From an uncultured Cytophagales bacterium (GTDB taxonomy: Bacteria; Bacteroidota; Bacteroidia; Cytophagales; Cyclobacteriaceae), in NCBI GenBank assembly GCA_913057175.1, contig CAJXNP010000002.1, forward strand, positions 186,001 through 250,000: a stretch of DNA of 64,000 nt, given 5' to 3'. The first letter of the stretch is position 1; the number at the start of each line of letters is the position of its first letter. Positions 9,682-19,515 of this stretch are shown here, piece after piece. Position numbers and translations under genes: made by a program. The notes below the pieces were generated by a model. It worked only from the letters and a program-made list of their open reading frames with translations, was not told the DNA's origin and did no database searches.

Positions 9682-11223
9682 TTAGAAATATCCTGGATTT
9701 TGATCGCTATTTTCAATTGCGTTATTAGCATTGATTTCATTTTGAGGAATAGGAAACAGTTCATGCTTTCCAGCAGTAAACCCGTATTGACCTAAAACCT
9801 CCTCTGCAATCCCCCATCGTACCAAGTCGGGAAAACGAGCTTGCTCACCTGCTAACTCAACCTGGCGTTCGTGAACGATCGCATCAAATATCTGCTCTTT
9901 TGAACCAACAGGATACATTGCATCCATCTCTGGAGTTCCATATAATGGCATTCCAACCCGGGTTCTAACTTCATTCAGGTAATCTACTGCAGGTCCCATA
10001 TTGCCTAGTTCATTTTCAATCTCTGCCATCCACAACAATACCTCTGCATACCTGATCACCTTAAAGTTGATCCCTGAGTTGGTATTCTCATTGGTTCGTT
10101 TGTAATAATTCTGATACTTTCTCCATCCTGCTTCTCTTTCCAAAGGAATGTATTGTTCTCCATCAGGAACAGGAGAAGGTATTTCGCCAGTTCTAATTAT
10201 CGTTTCACCAGCCCAGGTGTCACCGTCGGTATAAAAATTAGCATCAAACCTTGGATCTCCATCTTCATATGCATTCAAAAGATCGTCCGATGGGAATACA
10301 TTAAACCAATCGTTCCATCCATATTCCTGACCCCTGAAAGTTGATTCATTCAACCCTAAACCGTTGGCATCGGAATTCCATTGATCAGAAGTTCCCAGAT
10401 CTACCTGGTACTCTACTTCAAATATAGATTCGACGCCATGTTCAGTTTCTTCAAGGAAATTATCAATATAGTCAGGTTCAAGAGAGTAATCCCCTAAAAT
10501 GTTACTTAAAGCTGTTTTAGCAGCGCTATAATCCTTTAAATATAAATGTGTCTTGCCCAACAATGCATAAGCTGCATCACTTGTTGCACGTCCAGCTTCA
10601 TAACCGTTACCACCTTTAACAGGTAAAACACTGGCTGCTTCGGTGAGGTCAGTAATTATTTGTTGATAAACTTCACTGACTGGACTGATAGGGTATCCCT
10701 CACCGGAAGTCGGCAATTCAGTGATTAATGGCACGTTCCCAAACCTTGTGGCAAGAAGAAAATAATAATATGCCCGTAAAAATTTCACCTCTCCTAAGTA
10801 CCTGTCTTTGGTCGCCTGAGGTAATTGGTCGGTGGAAATTTCGTCAATCAAATCAATACTGGACGTCACATAGTTTGCTTTGTTAATCCCTCTGTAGCAG
10901 CTTTCCCAAAAAGCTCGGATAGCCCCATGGCTAGCGTCAAAAGTAAATTCAAGGTATTGCCTCTTGTCTGCTTCTAATTGAGGGTTACCATCGTTGTCAT
11001 GTCCCATGTTATCCATGGAAAAGAACATGTGCCTTGAGTAAAGGCCGCGGGTTTGCATATTCGCATAAACTGCATTAACAGCAGATTGAACTTGAGCAGG
11101 TGTCTTCAGGAATGTTTCCGGAGACAATTGATTTGGATTGGTTAATTCCAGCTTGTCTTTACAAGAATGGAAAGCTATCATACAAACCAGACCTGCAATG
11201 ATATATTTCGATAATGTTTTCAT
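9682..11223 (-). CDS. SusD/RagB family nutrient-binding lipoprotein (susD2)
   Basis: 513 residues from the ATG at 11223; a second ATG nine bases earlier (11232) is also possible. The later one is preferred because it gives a normal lipoprotein signal, MKTLSKYIIAG to Cys21 (IAFHSC). Conserved SusD features are seen: NPNQLSPETF near the start, FLRAYYYFLLATRFGNVPL in the TPR part, the C-terminal ERQVELAGEQARFPDLVRWG signature, and an ending NQNPGYF. It forms the surface lid of the transporter encoded just before it, with nine to eighteen bases between susC2 and this start. A terminator follows. Confidence 0.95.
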   Translation of the reverse strand: MKTLSKYIIAGLVCMIAFHSCKDKLELTNPNQLSPETFLKTPAQVQSAVNAVYANMQTRGLYSRHMFFSMDNMGHDNDGNPQLEADKRQYLEFTFDASHGAIRAFWESCYRGINKANYVTSSIDLIDEISTDQLPQATKDRYLGEVKFLRAYYYFLLATRFGNVPLITELPTSGEGYPISPVSEVYQQIITDLTEAASVLPVKGGNGYEAGRATSDAAYALLGKTHLYLKDYSAAKTALSNILGDYSLEPDYIDNFLEETEHGVESIFEVEYQVDLGTSDQWNSDANGLGLNESTFRGQEYGWNDWFNVFPSDDLLNAYEDGDPRFDANFYTDGDTWAGETIIRTGEIPSPVPDGEQYIPLEREAGWRKYQNYYKRTNENTNSGINFKVIRYAEVLLWMAEIENELGNMGPAVDYLNEVRTRVGMPLYGTPEMDAMYPVGSKEQIFDAIVHERQVELAGEQARFPDLVRWGIAEEVLGQYGFTAGKHELFPIPQNEINANNAIENSDQNPGYF

Positions 11224-11241
11224 TGTTCTCATTTTTACTAA

Positions 11242-14200
11242 TTAAAACTGAATTTGAACACCACCAATAAATGATTTTGGCATTGGATAGTTTCCTAAAT
11301 CAATCCCGGTTTGAAAGTTAACCAGCGGTTGACCATTGGCATTTGTTGCAACAGTACCCGGCGCGGAAGGACCAACACCTGCAGCCACACCGTCGTATTG
11401 ACCAACTTCAGGATCCAGACCAGAATAATCTGTAATGGTGAATAAGTTTTGTGCACTTACATAAATCCTGAATTTGGAAATTTTACCATTCAAAATACTG
11501 GATGCCAGATCATATCCGATGGAAACGTTTCGCAATCTTGTATATGATCCGTTTTCAACATACCTACTACTTGCCTGAGCATTGGTTGCAGCTCCTCCCG
11601 CACGAGGTACAGTATTAGAAGTTCCCGGACCGGTCCATCTATTTAAAACTCCTACGCCAGAATTAAACAATCTTGGCATTGCTTCCAGATCATATATATT
11701 GGTATTGTACACATCAACACCACTTATTCCATTGAAAAATAAATCGAAATCAAACCCTTTGTATGTAGCGGTAAGATTTAACCCATAAGAAAACTTAGGA
11801 AAAGGATTGCCAATAAATGTCCGGTCTTCAGCATTAATTACTCCATCATTGTTGGCATCTACAATTCTGAAATCACCAGGTTCTGCGTTTAGGTTTGAAG
11901 CCTGGCTACCTCCCATGTAATTATTTACCTCTTCCTGGTTTTGGAAGATACCGTCAAATTGCCATCCATAAAACTGGAATAAAGGATTGCCAACGGTTGT
12001 CCAGGAAATATTTTCACTTTCAAAGTTTCCTCCCTGAATCGCATCATTCTCTCCAAGATTTAATACTTCGTTCTTATTGGTTCCCAGGTTTAATGAACCA
12101 GACCATTGGAACTCTCCTTCAAAATCATTGTATCCAAGGTTAAATTCAAATCCTTTGTTTTCCATAGATCCTACGTTTTCAATAACCGAACCATTATGAA
12201 ATCCGGATGAAATCGGTAAAATTCGTGGCATTAACAAATCATCACTTTGGTTATTATAATATTCAGCAGAAAGGGTAATTTGATCTGCAAATAAGCCAAA
12301 ATCCAAACCAAAATTCAGCATGCTGATTTCTTCCCATTTTAAGTCAGGGTTTGAAAGCCCGGAAATGGTGGCTCCAAGTGCATCTGATCCGGCAATAGGA
12401 TAATGAAAGTTTGATTGTACACCGGTAGTATATGCATAATCCGGAATATTATCATTTCCTGTAAGACCCCAGCTAGCCCGGAATTTCAAATTACTTACAG
12501 CCGTCACATTAGTCATAAAAGCTTCTTCGCTAATTCTCCATCCAACCGATGCAGATGGAAAAGTACCCCACCTATAGTTTGCTCCAAATCGGGATGATGC
12601 ATCTCTTCTGAATGAAGCAGATACTATGTACCGGCTATCATAGTTGTAGTTGATCCGGCCAAGAAATCCTAAGCGAAAATATTCATTTAGCGTAGAACTT
12701 AAATTTGAATTGGTATTATCAACCTGTTCTACATCGTTGGTAATAAAATTCTCACTTGTAGTATTTAATGTAGTGATTTCCGTTGAAGTACTTTCAGCAA
12801 GCAGCAATACTTCCAGGTTATGTTTCTCCGCAAAAGTCTTTTGGTAATTCAGGCTATTGGTTAAAATTATAGACTGAAGTCCACTTCTACGCTTTGCGAT
12901 GTCAGCATGATCCTGCTGGTGAGTACCACCTTCCAAGTCGTCATCATATGATGGAATGATACTATTGTATTCAAGTGTAGTATATTCCAATCCCACCTGA
13001 GTTTTGAAAACAAGCCCATCAATAAACTCATATTGTGCATATAAATTTCCAATCAGATTGAACTGGTCAGTTTGGGCATTTGGGTTTTCCAATACCCTTA
13101 CCGGATTTTCTGCATCCTGCCCATCAATTGCAGTATTTGGACCACGGTAACCTCCTAAATTGCTTGGTTCATATATTGGCAGATAAGGCGCCATTTTTAT
13201 TGCATGTTCCAATACTGAGCGGCCACCCGAGTTAAAATATGGTCTTAGCTCTCCAAATGCGACGGAAATATTTTCACCAAAACTAAAATTACCTAGAGTA
13301 AAATTGCTATTGGCCCGGAAGTTATATCTGTCCATTCCAGAGTTGAGTATTACACCTTCCTGTGATAGATAGCCAGCTGAGACCCTGAAATTGCTATTCT
13401 GTCCACCGCCTGATACGGCAACATCATAATTTTGCATCAATCCGCTTTGAAAAATTGCCTCTTGCCAATCAGTATCATTTTCCAAAAGTGATGCATACTG
13501 AGGGTCTGTCATTCTTGGAGGAGCTCCGAATGCTTCAGTTGCATATTGAATATACTGATCGGTATTTAGCAGGTCAAATCGTTTGTTGGTCCATTGCGAA
13601 CCGGCATAAGCATTAGCGCTTACAACCACATCGCCGCTTTTTCCTTTTTTGGTGGTAATCATAATAACACCATTCGAACCTTTTGAACCATATACCGCTG
13701 TAGTAGAAGCATCTTTTAATACTTCAATTGATTCAATATCATTTTGATTAAGTCCATCAATGCTTGATGAAATCACACCATCCACAACATATAATGGCGT
13801 ATTATTCCCAGTAGTTCCTAAACCACGAATCCTAATAGTAGGAGAACTTCCAGGAGAACCATTATTTATAACAGTTACACCTGACGCACGGCCTTGCAAT
13901 GCCTGGCTGATATTTGCAGTTGGTACTGCAGTAATCTCATCAGCTCCAACAGAACTAATCGCACCAGTTACATCAGCTCGGTTTTGCGTACCATAACCCA
14001 CCACGACAATTTCACTTAAGGATGTGATATCTTGTGACATGGAAAGGTTAATCACACTCTGGTCTCCAACTCTTATTTGCTCGGTGACATAACCGATAGA
14101 GGAAAAGACCAAAACAGACTCAGAACCTGGTACAGAGATGGAATAATTACCATCCATGTCTGAAACCGTACCTGAAGTCGTACCTTCAATGACAATATTT

Positions 14201-14358
14201 ACTCCCGGTAAAGCCTCACTATTTTCATCCTTTACCGTACCTGTAACATCAATCTCCTGCGCGAACGCAAAAGATATCAAGCACAATTGCATGAGCGTAA
14301 TAGTCAAAAGATTTTTCAAAAATCCTTTGCTACGCAGTGCATCGTAATTGTTTTTCAT
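11242..14358 (-). CDS. SusC/RagA family TonB-linked outer-membrane transporter (susC2)
   Basis: 1038 residues. A signal peptide ends AFAQ near residue 34, then a CarboxypepD_reg-like domain (VTGTVKDENSEALPGVN, DGNYSISV), a TonB-box-like SEIVVVGYGTQ, a plug (IRIRGLGTTG, LYVVDGVI, IEVLKDAS) and a barrel ending GGVQIQF. It pairs with susD2 downstream. The first 35 residues are close to those of the susC at 627-3839 (MKN-YD--R-K-F--N-L then MQLCLI-FAFAQ), so the two genes look like diverged duplicates. Upstream lies the DNA module also found before susC1. Confidence 0.96.
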   Translation of the reverse strand: MKNNYDALRSKGFLKNLLTITLMQLCLISFAFAQEIDVTGTVKDENSEALPGVNIVIEGTTSGTVSDMDGNYSISVPGSESVLVFSSIGYVTEQIRVGDQSVINLSMSQDITSLSEIVVVGYGTQNRADVTGAISSVGADEITAVPTANISQALQGRASGVTVINNGSPGSSPTIRIRGLGTTGNNTPLYVVDGVISSSIDGLNQNDIESIEVLKDASTTAVYGSKGSNGVIMITTKKGKSGDVVVSANAYAGSQWTNKRFDLLNTDQYIQYATEAFGAPPRMTDPQYASLLENDTDWQEAIFQSGLMQNYDVAVSGGGQNSNFRVSAGYLSQEGVILNSGMDRYNFRANSNFTLGNFSFGENISVAFGELRPYFNSGGRSVLEHAIKMAPYLPIYEPSNLGGYRGPNTAIDGQDAENPVRVLENPNAQTDQFNLIGNLYAQYEFIDGLVFKTQVGLEYTTLEYNSIIPSYDDDLEGGTHQQDHADIAKRRSGLQSIILTNSLNYQKTFAEKHNLEVLLLAESTSTEITTLNTTSENFITNDVEQVDNTNSNLSSTLNEYFRLGFLGRINYNYDSRYIVSASFRRDASSRFGANYRWGTFPSASVGWRISEEAFMTNVTAVSNLKFRASWGLTGNDNIPDYAYTTGVQSNFHYPIAGSDALGATISGLSNPDLKWEEISMLNFGLDFGLFADQITLSAEYYNNQSDDLLMPRILPISSGFHNGSVIENVGSMENKGFEFNLGYNDFEGEFQWSGSLNLGTNKNEVLNLGENDAIQGGNFESENISWTTVGNPLFQFYGWQFDGIFQNQEEVNNYMGGSQASNLNAEPGDFRIVDANNDGVINAEDRTFIGNPFPKFSYGLNLTATYKGFDFDLFFNGISGVDVYNTNIYDLEAMPRLFNSGVGVLNRWTGPGTSNTVPRAGGAATNAQASSRYVENGSYTRLRNVSIGYDLASSILNGKISKFRIYVSAQNLFTITDYSGLDPEVGQYDGVAAGVGPSAPGTVATNANGQPLVNFQTGIDLGNYPMPKSFIGGVQIQF

Positions 14359-14643
14359 AGCATAAAATTTAGGTTATACAATAAAATTAATATTGAATGC
14401 AATCGATTGTTTTAAAATAAAATCCATACTCATCAATTAGTTGTTCCTCATATTGAAACAACCATCCTTTTGACATCATTCTAACCGCCTTCTTAGTTTA
14501 AATAGATATGCCTTAAAATATAGATAGCTTGTGGAATTCAATGTTTAAGGTAATAATTAATTACCCTCCCCACAATAATATTAGTAGAAGATTAACATAG
14601 ATCCAGGCCATCTATTCAAATTTTGTCAATTAACAATTCTAAG

Positions 14644-14670
14644 TTAGTGTATTTTTTACATTTTTCACAA
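14644..14670 (-). promoter_or_regulatory. Conserved element A upstream of susC2
   Basis: Plus-strand TTAGTGTATTTTTTACA, T-rich bases, then CACAA. It matches 22 of 27 bases of 4020-4046, including the TGTA-N5-TACA inverted repeat. It lies about 286 bases before the susC2 ATG, farther than its counterpart is from susC1. Confidence 0.5.
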
Positions 14671-14746
14671 AATATATTTTACAAAAAAATTTTCTTAAGG
14701 AGCAGTTTTTGTAAAATTCCATTGCAAGTGAATAAGCGTACTATTA

Positions 14747-14769
14747 ACACTTATTGATAAAATATTAAT
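14747..14769 (-). promoter_or_regulatory. Conserved element B upstream of susC2
   Basis: Plus-strand ACACTTATTGATAAAATATT, close to 4120-4140 upstream of susC1. It lies 103 bases from element A, against 100 bases at susC1. Confidence 0.4.
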
Positions 14770-15030
14770 AATTTGATATATTCAATTTGACTTTATCAAT
14801 GAAAAAATACCAGAAGTGTGAAATTAATAATCAAGCGGCTCAAACACTTGTACCCATATTTTTAAGAATTTTTTGATAATCAACACTAGCAAATTTTTCG
14901 AAAAATCTCCTAACAAGGGAAATTAGTGTACAGTTATCCTTTAGAGCTGCTTTGAAAAACTATCCATTACAAACAAGTGATAAGTTAGATCTAAGTAATG
15001 GTAATTATTGAAAAAATGAGATGACGAATT

Positions 15031-17994
15031 TTAGATCAATGCTTCCCACAGTATTTCCACCGGATGATATGAATTTCTTCCGGTACCGTCCTTAATCTGG
15101 TGTCGACAGCTTGTCCCGGGAGCAGCTATCAGAACATTCTCTACTGCATCACGGACAGTAGGGAACAGAACGAGCTCACCAACTTTCATGGATACTTCAT
15201 AATGTTCCTTTTCATACCCAAAAGAACCGGCCATACCGCAGCATCCAGATGGGATCATCTGGACAGTGTAATTATCAGGAAGTGAAAGGATCTTCTTTGT
15301 TGGCACAACGGAAGACAATGCCTTTTGATGGCAGTGGCCATGAAGTTTGATTAGTCTTTTTTCATCTATAAACTGAGCATTTGAAATATTTCCTTTTTCC
15401 ATTTCAGAAGCTAAAAACTCGTCAATCAAAAAGGTGTTCTGAGCTATTTTCCTTGCTTTTTCCTTATCAGATCCTCGGGTCAGGTCAATGTATTCATCGC
15501 GGAATGACAAAACCGCTGATGGTTCTAACCCAATTAAGGGGGTTTCTTCAGAAATCAGCTTATCCAGCAGGTTTATGTTTTGGATTGCCAATTTTCTGGC
15601 TTGTTCCAACAAACCTTTTGAAAGAAATGGCCTGCCACTGTCCACATGTTTGGGAATCACTACTTCGTATCCTAGTTTCGTCAGCAATTTGATTGAAGTC
15701 TGACCAATCGGAACATCACTGTAATTGGTAAACTCATCATTGAAGAAATAAACTTTCTTTTTAAACGAACCAGCATTGCTAATTCCAAAATGATTAACCT
15801 TTTCTTTTTTATACCATTTTAAAAGGGTTGTACCATGCAAAAGCGGCATGGACCTTTCAGATGCAAATCCGATGGTCTTTTTGGCCAAGTTGCCAAGAAT
15901 CTGATTCGTGAAAACAAAATTGTAAAGTCCTGGGAAATTAGCTGCCAAAGCGGTCATTCTACTAAAATTTCCAATCAGCCAGGTCCTTAATGAAACCCCT
16001 TTGGTTTTGTGCGACTGGTACAGATATTCTGCCTTAAGCTTGCCAACATCCACATTAGAAGGGCATTCTGCCTTACACCCTTTACAGGAAAGGCACAGAT
16101 CCATTACTTCACTAATTTCTTCGCTTTCAAATGGGTTCTTTTTGGTTGAATTTGTCAAAATTTCCCGAAGAATATTTGCTCTTGCACGGGTTGTATCCTT
16201 CTCGTCTTTTGTCGCCATGTAGCTTGGACACATTGTCCCACCCGACAAATGGGTCTTGCGGCAATCACCCGAACCATTGCATAGTTCTGCCGATCGGACA
16301 ATACCCTGGTAATCGCTGAAATCAAGCATAGTCTCAAACTCCCGGGTTTCTACGCCTGGTTCATATCGGAGTGAAGTATCCATAGGAGGGGTGTCCACGA
16401 TTTTTCCGGGGTTGAACAAATTGTTGGGGTCGAAAATTTTCTTGACTTTCTCTAACAACTGATAAGATTCTTCCCCTACCATAAAACGGATGAATTCCCC
16501 TCTTAACCTGCCATCACCATGCTCGCCACTCAAAGACCCTTTGTATTTTTTAACCAACTCAGCAATTTCCTCCGCGATAGTCCTGAATAATCTGTTACCT
16601 TCCTTTGTTTTGAGGTTTAAGATCGGCCTTAAATGGAGCTCTCCCGTAGCAGCATGCGCATAGTGTACACTGTATAACCCGTGCTTTTTCAGGATTGCAT
16701 TAAAGTCTTTAATGTACTGAGGAAGATCATGAACAAAAACTGCCGTGTCCTCAATTACCGGTGCCGGTTTGGCATCACCGGGCAAATTGGAAAGCAAGCC
16801 CAATCCGGCTTTTCTCAGCGTAAATACCTTTTTAGTTTCATCACCAAATACCATCGGAAAGTGATAACCCAGGCCTTTTGATTTCACCTCCTGGATCATT
16901 TCATCGGCCATCTTTCTTGACTTTTCCATATCATTACTCGAAAGATCGATCATCAAAATCGCTGCAGGATCACCCTGAACAAAAAACCTGTTTTTGGATT
17001 GCTCAATGTTGGATTTGGTACATTCCAGAACATAGTGATCCATCAACTCAACTGCAAGTGGAGCGTATTTTAAAGCTATTAAATTGGCTTCAAGGGATTG
17101 GTACAAGTCGTCAAAATGTGCACAGACAAGTAGTTTTTCATTAGGTGGGATCGGAACACAATTGAGTTTGATTTCTGTAATAAAAGCAAGCGTTCCTTCC
17201 GAACCGGCAATCAGTTTGCAAAAATTGAAAGGAAGAGTTGATCCATTAAAAACTTCTGCATCCATCAAAAGATCCAGGGCATAACCCGTATTTCTTCGCG
17301 GAATTTCCGGTTTTGGATATGTTTTACTGATCTGATCCCGGTTTTTTTCGTTGGAAAGGATTTCATTTATCTGTTGATAAATATTTTGCTCTAAACCTGA
17401 AACAACATTTTTGCCAGAGCACTTATCCTCGAATTCACTTTTCGACAGGCTTTTAAAGATCACTTCACTTCCGTCGCTCAAAAGCGCTTCAATTTCCAGG
17501 ACATGTTCCCGGGTTGACCCGTAAATCACTGAATTGGCCCCACACGAATTATTCCCAACCATTCCCCCGATCATCGCCCGGTTAGCAGTAGATGTTTCCG
17601 GAGCGAAGTATAGTTCATGTGGGTGGAGATAATGATTCAGGTCATCGCGAATTACTCCCGGTTGGACTTTAACCCAAGATTCCTTAGGATTGATTTCCAA
17701 AACCTGATTGAAATGCTTCGAAACATCCACAACGATCCCTCCTCCAACTACCTGACCGGCTAGTGATGTACCAGCTGTTCTGGGGATCAGGGAAGTTTGA
17801 TGTTCATTTGCAAATCTGATGAGCTTTTTAAGATCATCTTTGCTTTTGGGAATGCATACTGCAAGGGGAATTTCCCGATAGGCTGAGGCGTCAGTGGCGT
17901 ACAGCCTACGCATGGTCTCATCGTAATAAAATTCTCCGTCTAACTCGCCTCTTAATTTCTTAAGATGTTGCTGATCCAGCGCTGTTTCTGTCAT
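15031..17994 (-). CDS. FAD-linked 2-hydroxyacid dehydrogenase with Fe-S domains (YdiJ/GlcD-GlcF type fusion)
   Basis: 987 residues. The N-terminal half is a VAO-type FAD_binding_4 domain (RTAGTSLAGQVVGGGIVVDV, then GMVGNNSCGANSVIYGSTREH) followed by the FAD-oxidase C domain (HYAHAATGELHLRP, LSGEHGDGRLRGEF, DPNNLFNPGKI). The C-terminal half has a ferredoxin-like cluster motif CLSCKGCKAECP near residues 625-640 and CCG-type motifs (HCHQKA near 888, PSGCCGMAGSFGYE near 915). This single-chain layout is that of E. coli YdiJ, a D-2-hydroxyglutarate dehydrogenase, and of some D-lactate dehydrogenases. It would oxidise a D-2-hydroxyacid and pass electrons to the quinone pool at the membrane. The exact substrate is uncertain. 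It is last in a minus-strand run starting at the aminotransferase, after an 81-base gap. Confidence 0.9.
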   Translation of the reverse strand: MTETALDQQHLKKLRGELDGEFYYDETMRRLYATDASAYREIPLAVCIPKSKDDLKKLIRFANEHQTSLIPRTAGTSLAGQVVGGGIVVDVSKHFNQVLEINPKESWVKVQPGVIRDDLNHYLHPHELYFAPETSTANRAMIGGMVGNNSCGANSVIYGSTREHVLEIEALLSDGSEVIFKSLSKSEFEDKCSGKNVVSGLEQNIYQQINEILSNEKNRDQISKTYPKPEIPRRNTGYALDLLMDAEVFNGSTLPFNFCKLIAGSEGTLAFITEIKLNCVPIPPNEKLLVCAHFDDLYQSLEANLIALKYAPLAVELMDHYVLECTKSNIEQSKNRFFVQGDPAAILMIDLSSNDMEKSRKMADEMIQEVKSKGLGYHFPMVFGDETKKVFTLRKAGLGLLSNLPGDAKPAPVIEDTAVFVHDLPQYIKDFNAILKKHGLYSVHYAHAATGELHLRPILNLKTKEGNRLFRTIAEEIAELVKKYKGSLSGEHGDGRLRGEFIRFMVGEESYQLLEKVKKIFDPNNLFNPGKIVDTPPMDTSLRYEPGVETREFETMLDFSDYQGIVRSAELCNGSGDCRKTHLSGGTMCPSYMATKDEKDTTRARANILREILTNSTKKNPFESEEISEVMDLCLSCKGCKAECPSNVDVGKLKAEYLYQSHKTKGVSLRTWLIGNFSRMTALAANFPGLYNFVFTNQILGNLAKKTIGFASERSMPLLHGTTLLKWYKKEKVNHFGISNAGSFKKKVYFFNDEFTNYSDVPIGQTSIKLLTKLGYEVVIPKHVDSGRPFLSKGLLEQARKLAIQNINLLDKLISEETPLIGLEPSAVLSFRDEYIDLTRGSDKEKARKIAQNTFLIDEFLASEMEKGNISNAQFIDEKRLIKLHGHCHQKALSSVVPTKKILSLPDNYTVQMIPSGCCGMAGSFGYEKEHYEVSMKVGELVLFPTVRDAVENVLIAAPGTSCRHQIKDGTGRNSYHPVEILWEALI

Positions 17995-18075
17995 GAACTC
18001 GTTGTTGAGTCGACAAAATTAAACCTTGGCAATGAAAAACAAGTATCTGAAAACAAATAATTCCTTTCTGAGAAA

Positions 18076-19077
18076 TTATTGATCTTCCAGGCTGCTGGTT
18101 GAGAGATACCGGTAAAATCCATCAATATATTCTTTCGAATAAAATTTAAATGCTGATTGAAGGGAAAGAGCCAGCTGACTATCACTATATAAATCATATT
18201 TGCAACTTTTCAGCTTTCCGTTTTCATACGAATAATTGATGATCAATTCATTTTTGTTCGAATAGATTATTTTCTTTTGGGAGATCTCCCCATCGGAATT
18301 GTAATGATAAAAGACTTTGGCTTTTAGAATCGAGGATCCATAAAAATTCTTGACAACTAATTCTTTTGGCTTTCCTGCAGAATTATTCCAGATCTTAACT
18401 GTTCTAATTATCTTATTCCCGTTGTATAAAATTCTTTTTAATTTTTGTTCATCTAAATATTTGTACTTCCAGTCCAGTTTTTCATCGAGCAGATGAAAAT
18501 CAGAATATCCGGATAAAAATTCACGGTAAAACTTATTGGATTCATCATGATGAAAATATAGCTGAAATACTTCCCCTGTTGGTTTCATTTCAAGGTTGAG
18601 AAACGGTGTAAAAGCACCATTCTCAACTAAAAAAATATTTTCAAATTCAGGAAGGCTTTCGATATAATCCATGTTCGCCAAAAATTTTACGCCTATCCCA
18701 TGAATGGTATAGACGTCCCGAATGGAATAATATTCTTCTTCCCCATCTACCATTTCCAAAACAAGGTCCAAAAAAGAAATATATTCCTCCGACCATCCTT
18801 CATAGTAAATATCAATTACCGCATCCATTCCAGCTTTTCTGGCAGCATTTATGATGATATTTGCGGCCTTGTCCTTTGAGATCGCTCCCTGACCTTTGGC
18901 CGAAAGTTCTGTGATCTCGATAAACGGAGGCAATTCCGGTTCTTCACCCATGTGAAATGTCATGATGGGTCGATCGTGGTCCTTTCCAGGGATATCATTG
19001 ATCTGAAGATTGTAAAGCTTTGAAGAAGTACAGGAAGATAAAATGAGAATAACAATGGTGTAGTTGACTGCTTTCAT
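18076..19077 (-). CDS. Lipoprotein of unknown function
   Basis: 333 residues. The ATG at 19077 is chosen, ten codons inside the longest frame, because it starts a compact lipoprotein signal MKAVNYTIVILILSSC with Cys16. The N-terminal third contains a segment AANIIINAARKAGMDAVIDI that looks like the small alpha/beta folds often found in lipoproteins. The C-terminal third is rich in Tyr, Lys and short strand patterns (KAKVFYHYNSDGEISQK, KNELIINYSYENGK), similar in style to YD/MORN-like repeat texts. I do not recognise a family. It is 46 bases after the MazG-like gene. Confidence 0.75.
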   Translation of the reverse strand: MKAVNYTIVILILSSCTSSKLYNLQINDIPGKDHDRPIMTFHMGEEPELPPFIEITELSAKGQGAISKDKAANIIINAARKAGMDAVIDIYYEGWSEEYISFLDLVLEMVDGEEEYYSIRDVYTIHGIGVKFLANMDYIESLPEFENIFLVENGAFTPFLNLEMKPTGEVFQLYFHHDESNKFYREFLSGYSDFHLLDEKLDWKYKYLDEQKLKRILYNGNKIIRTVKIWNNSAGKPKELVVKNFYGSSILKAKVFYHYNSDGEISQKKIIYSNKNELIINYSYENGKLKSCKYDLYSDSQLALSLQSAFKFYSKEYIDGFYRYLSTSSLEDQ

Positions 19078-19123
19078 GTCGGTGGTTGTTTGTAAAAATG
19101 AAAGCAAACAAAGTGCCGGAATG

Positions 19124-19450
19124 CTATTTTAATTTCTCATTATTTTGATGACGCTCCTTGTCCCGGTTGGTTTTCTTTTCCAGGTTTTTGATAAATGCAT
19201 CATTCAGATCGACTCCAGTCTGGTTGGCCAGGCAGATCAATACCCAAAGTATATCGGCCATTTCATCTGCGAGGTTTTTCTCTTTGTCACTTTCCTTAAA
19301 GGATTGTTCGCCATATTTTCTGGCAATGATCCGCGCCAACTCCCCGACTTCTTCCGTTAAAATGGCCATATTGGTCAATTCATTAAAGTATCGGACCCCG
19401 TATTTTTTGATCCAGTCATCAACCTGCTTTTGGGCTTCTTCTATTTGCAT
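19124..19450 (-). CDS. MazG-like nucleotide pyrophosphohydrolase
   Basis: 108 residues from the ATG at 19450 (MQIEEAQKQV). The longer open frame to 19519 would overlap the aminotransferase stop and adds text unlike the family. The all-alpha NTP-PPase signature is clear: EEVGELARIIARKYGEQ, then DEMADILWVLICLANQTGVDL, with the EExxE and ExxD metal-binding positions. Such proteins hydrolyse nucleoside triphosphates to monophosphates, usually cleaning non-canonical nucleotides in the cytoplasm. It lies 65 bases after the aminotransferase gene, in the same direction. Confidence 0.9.
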   Translation of the reverse strand: MQIEEAQKQVDDWIKKYGVRYFNELTNMAILTEEVGELARIIARKYGEQSFKESDKEKNLADEMADILWVLICLANQTGVDLNDAFIKNLEKKTNRDKERHQNNEKLK

Positions 19451-19515
19451 AAATCTCTTAGGTATATGAACTATCTTAAAAGTAATTTTAGAGTCATCCT
19501 GAACTTGTTTTAGCA

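Larger units (their letters stand above)
14359..15030. other. Intergenic region upstream of susC2 (672 bases)
   Basis: No gene was recognised in this very AT-rich stretch on either strand. It contains the two elements shared with the susC1 upstream region (14644-14670 and 14747-14769), an extra partial copy of TTAGTGTAC at 14923, and a 14-bp palindrome ATTTTTCGAAAAAT (14893-14906). It must hold the susC2 promoter and the 3-prime end of the FAD/Fe-S gene transcript. An unannotated small RNA is possible but nothing proves it. Confidence 0.5.

Noticed and set aside
14359-15030. A tRNA, small RNA gene or missed short protein in the large gap before susC2
   Set aside because: No cloverleaf, no clear terminator-bounded unit and no credible frame were seen; only the shared control elements and a short palindrome stand out.
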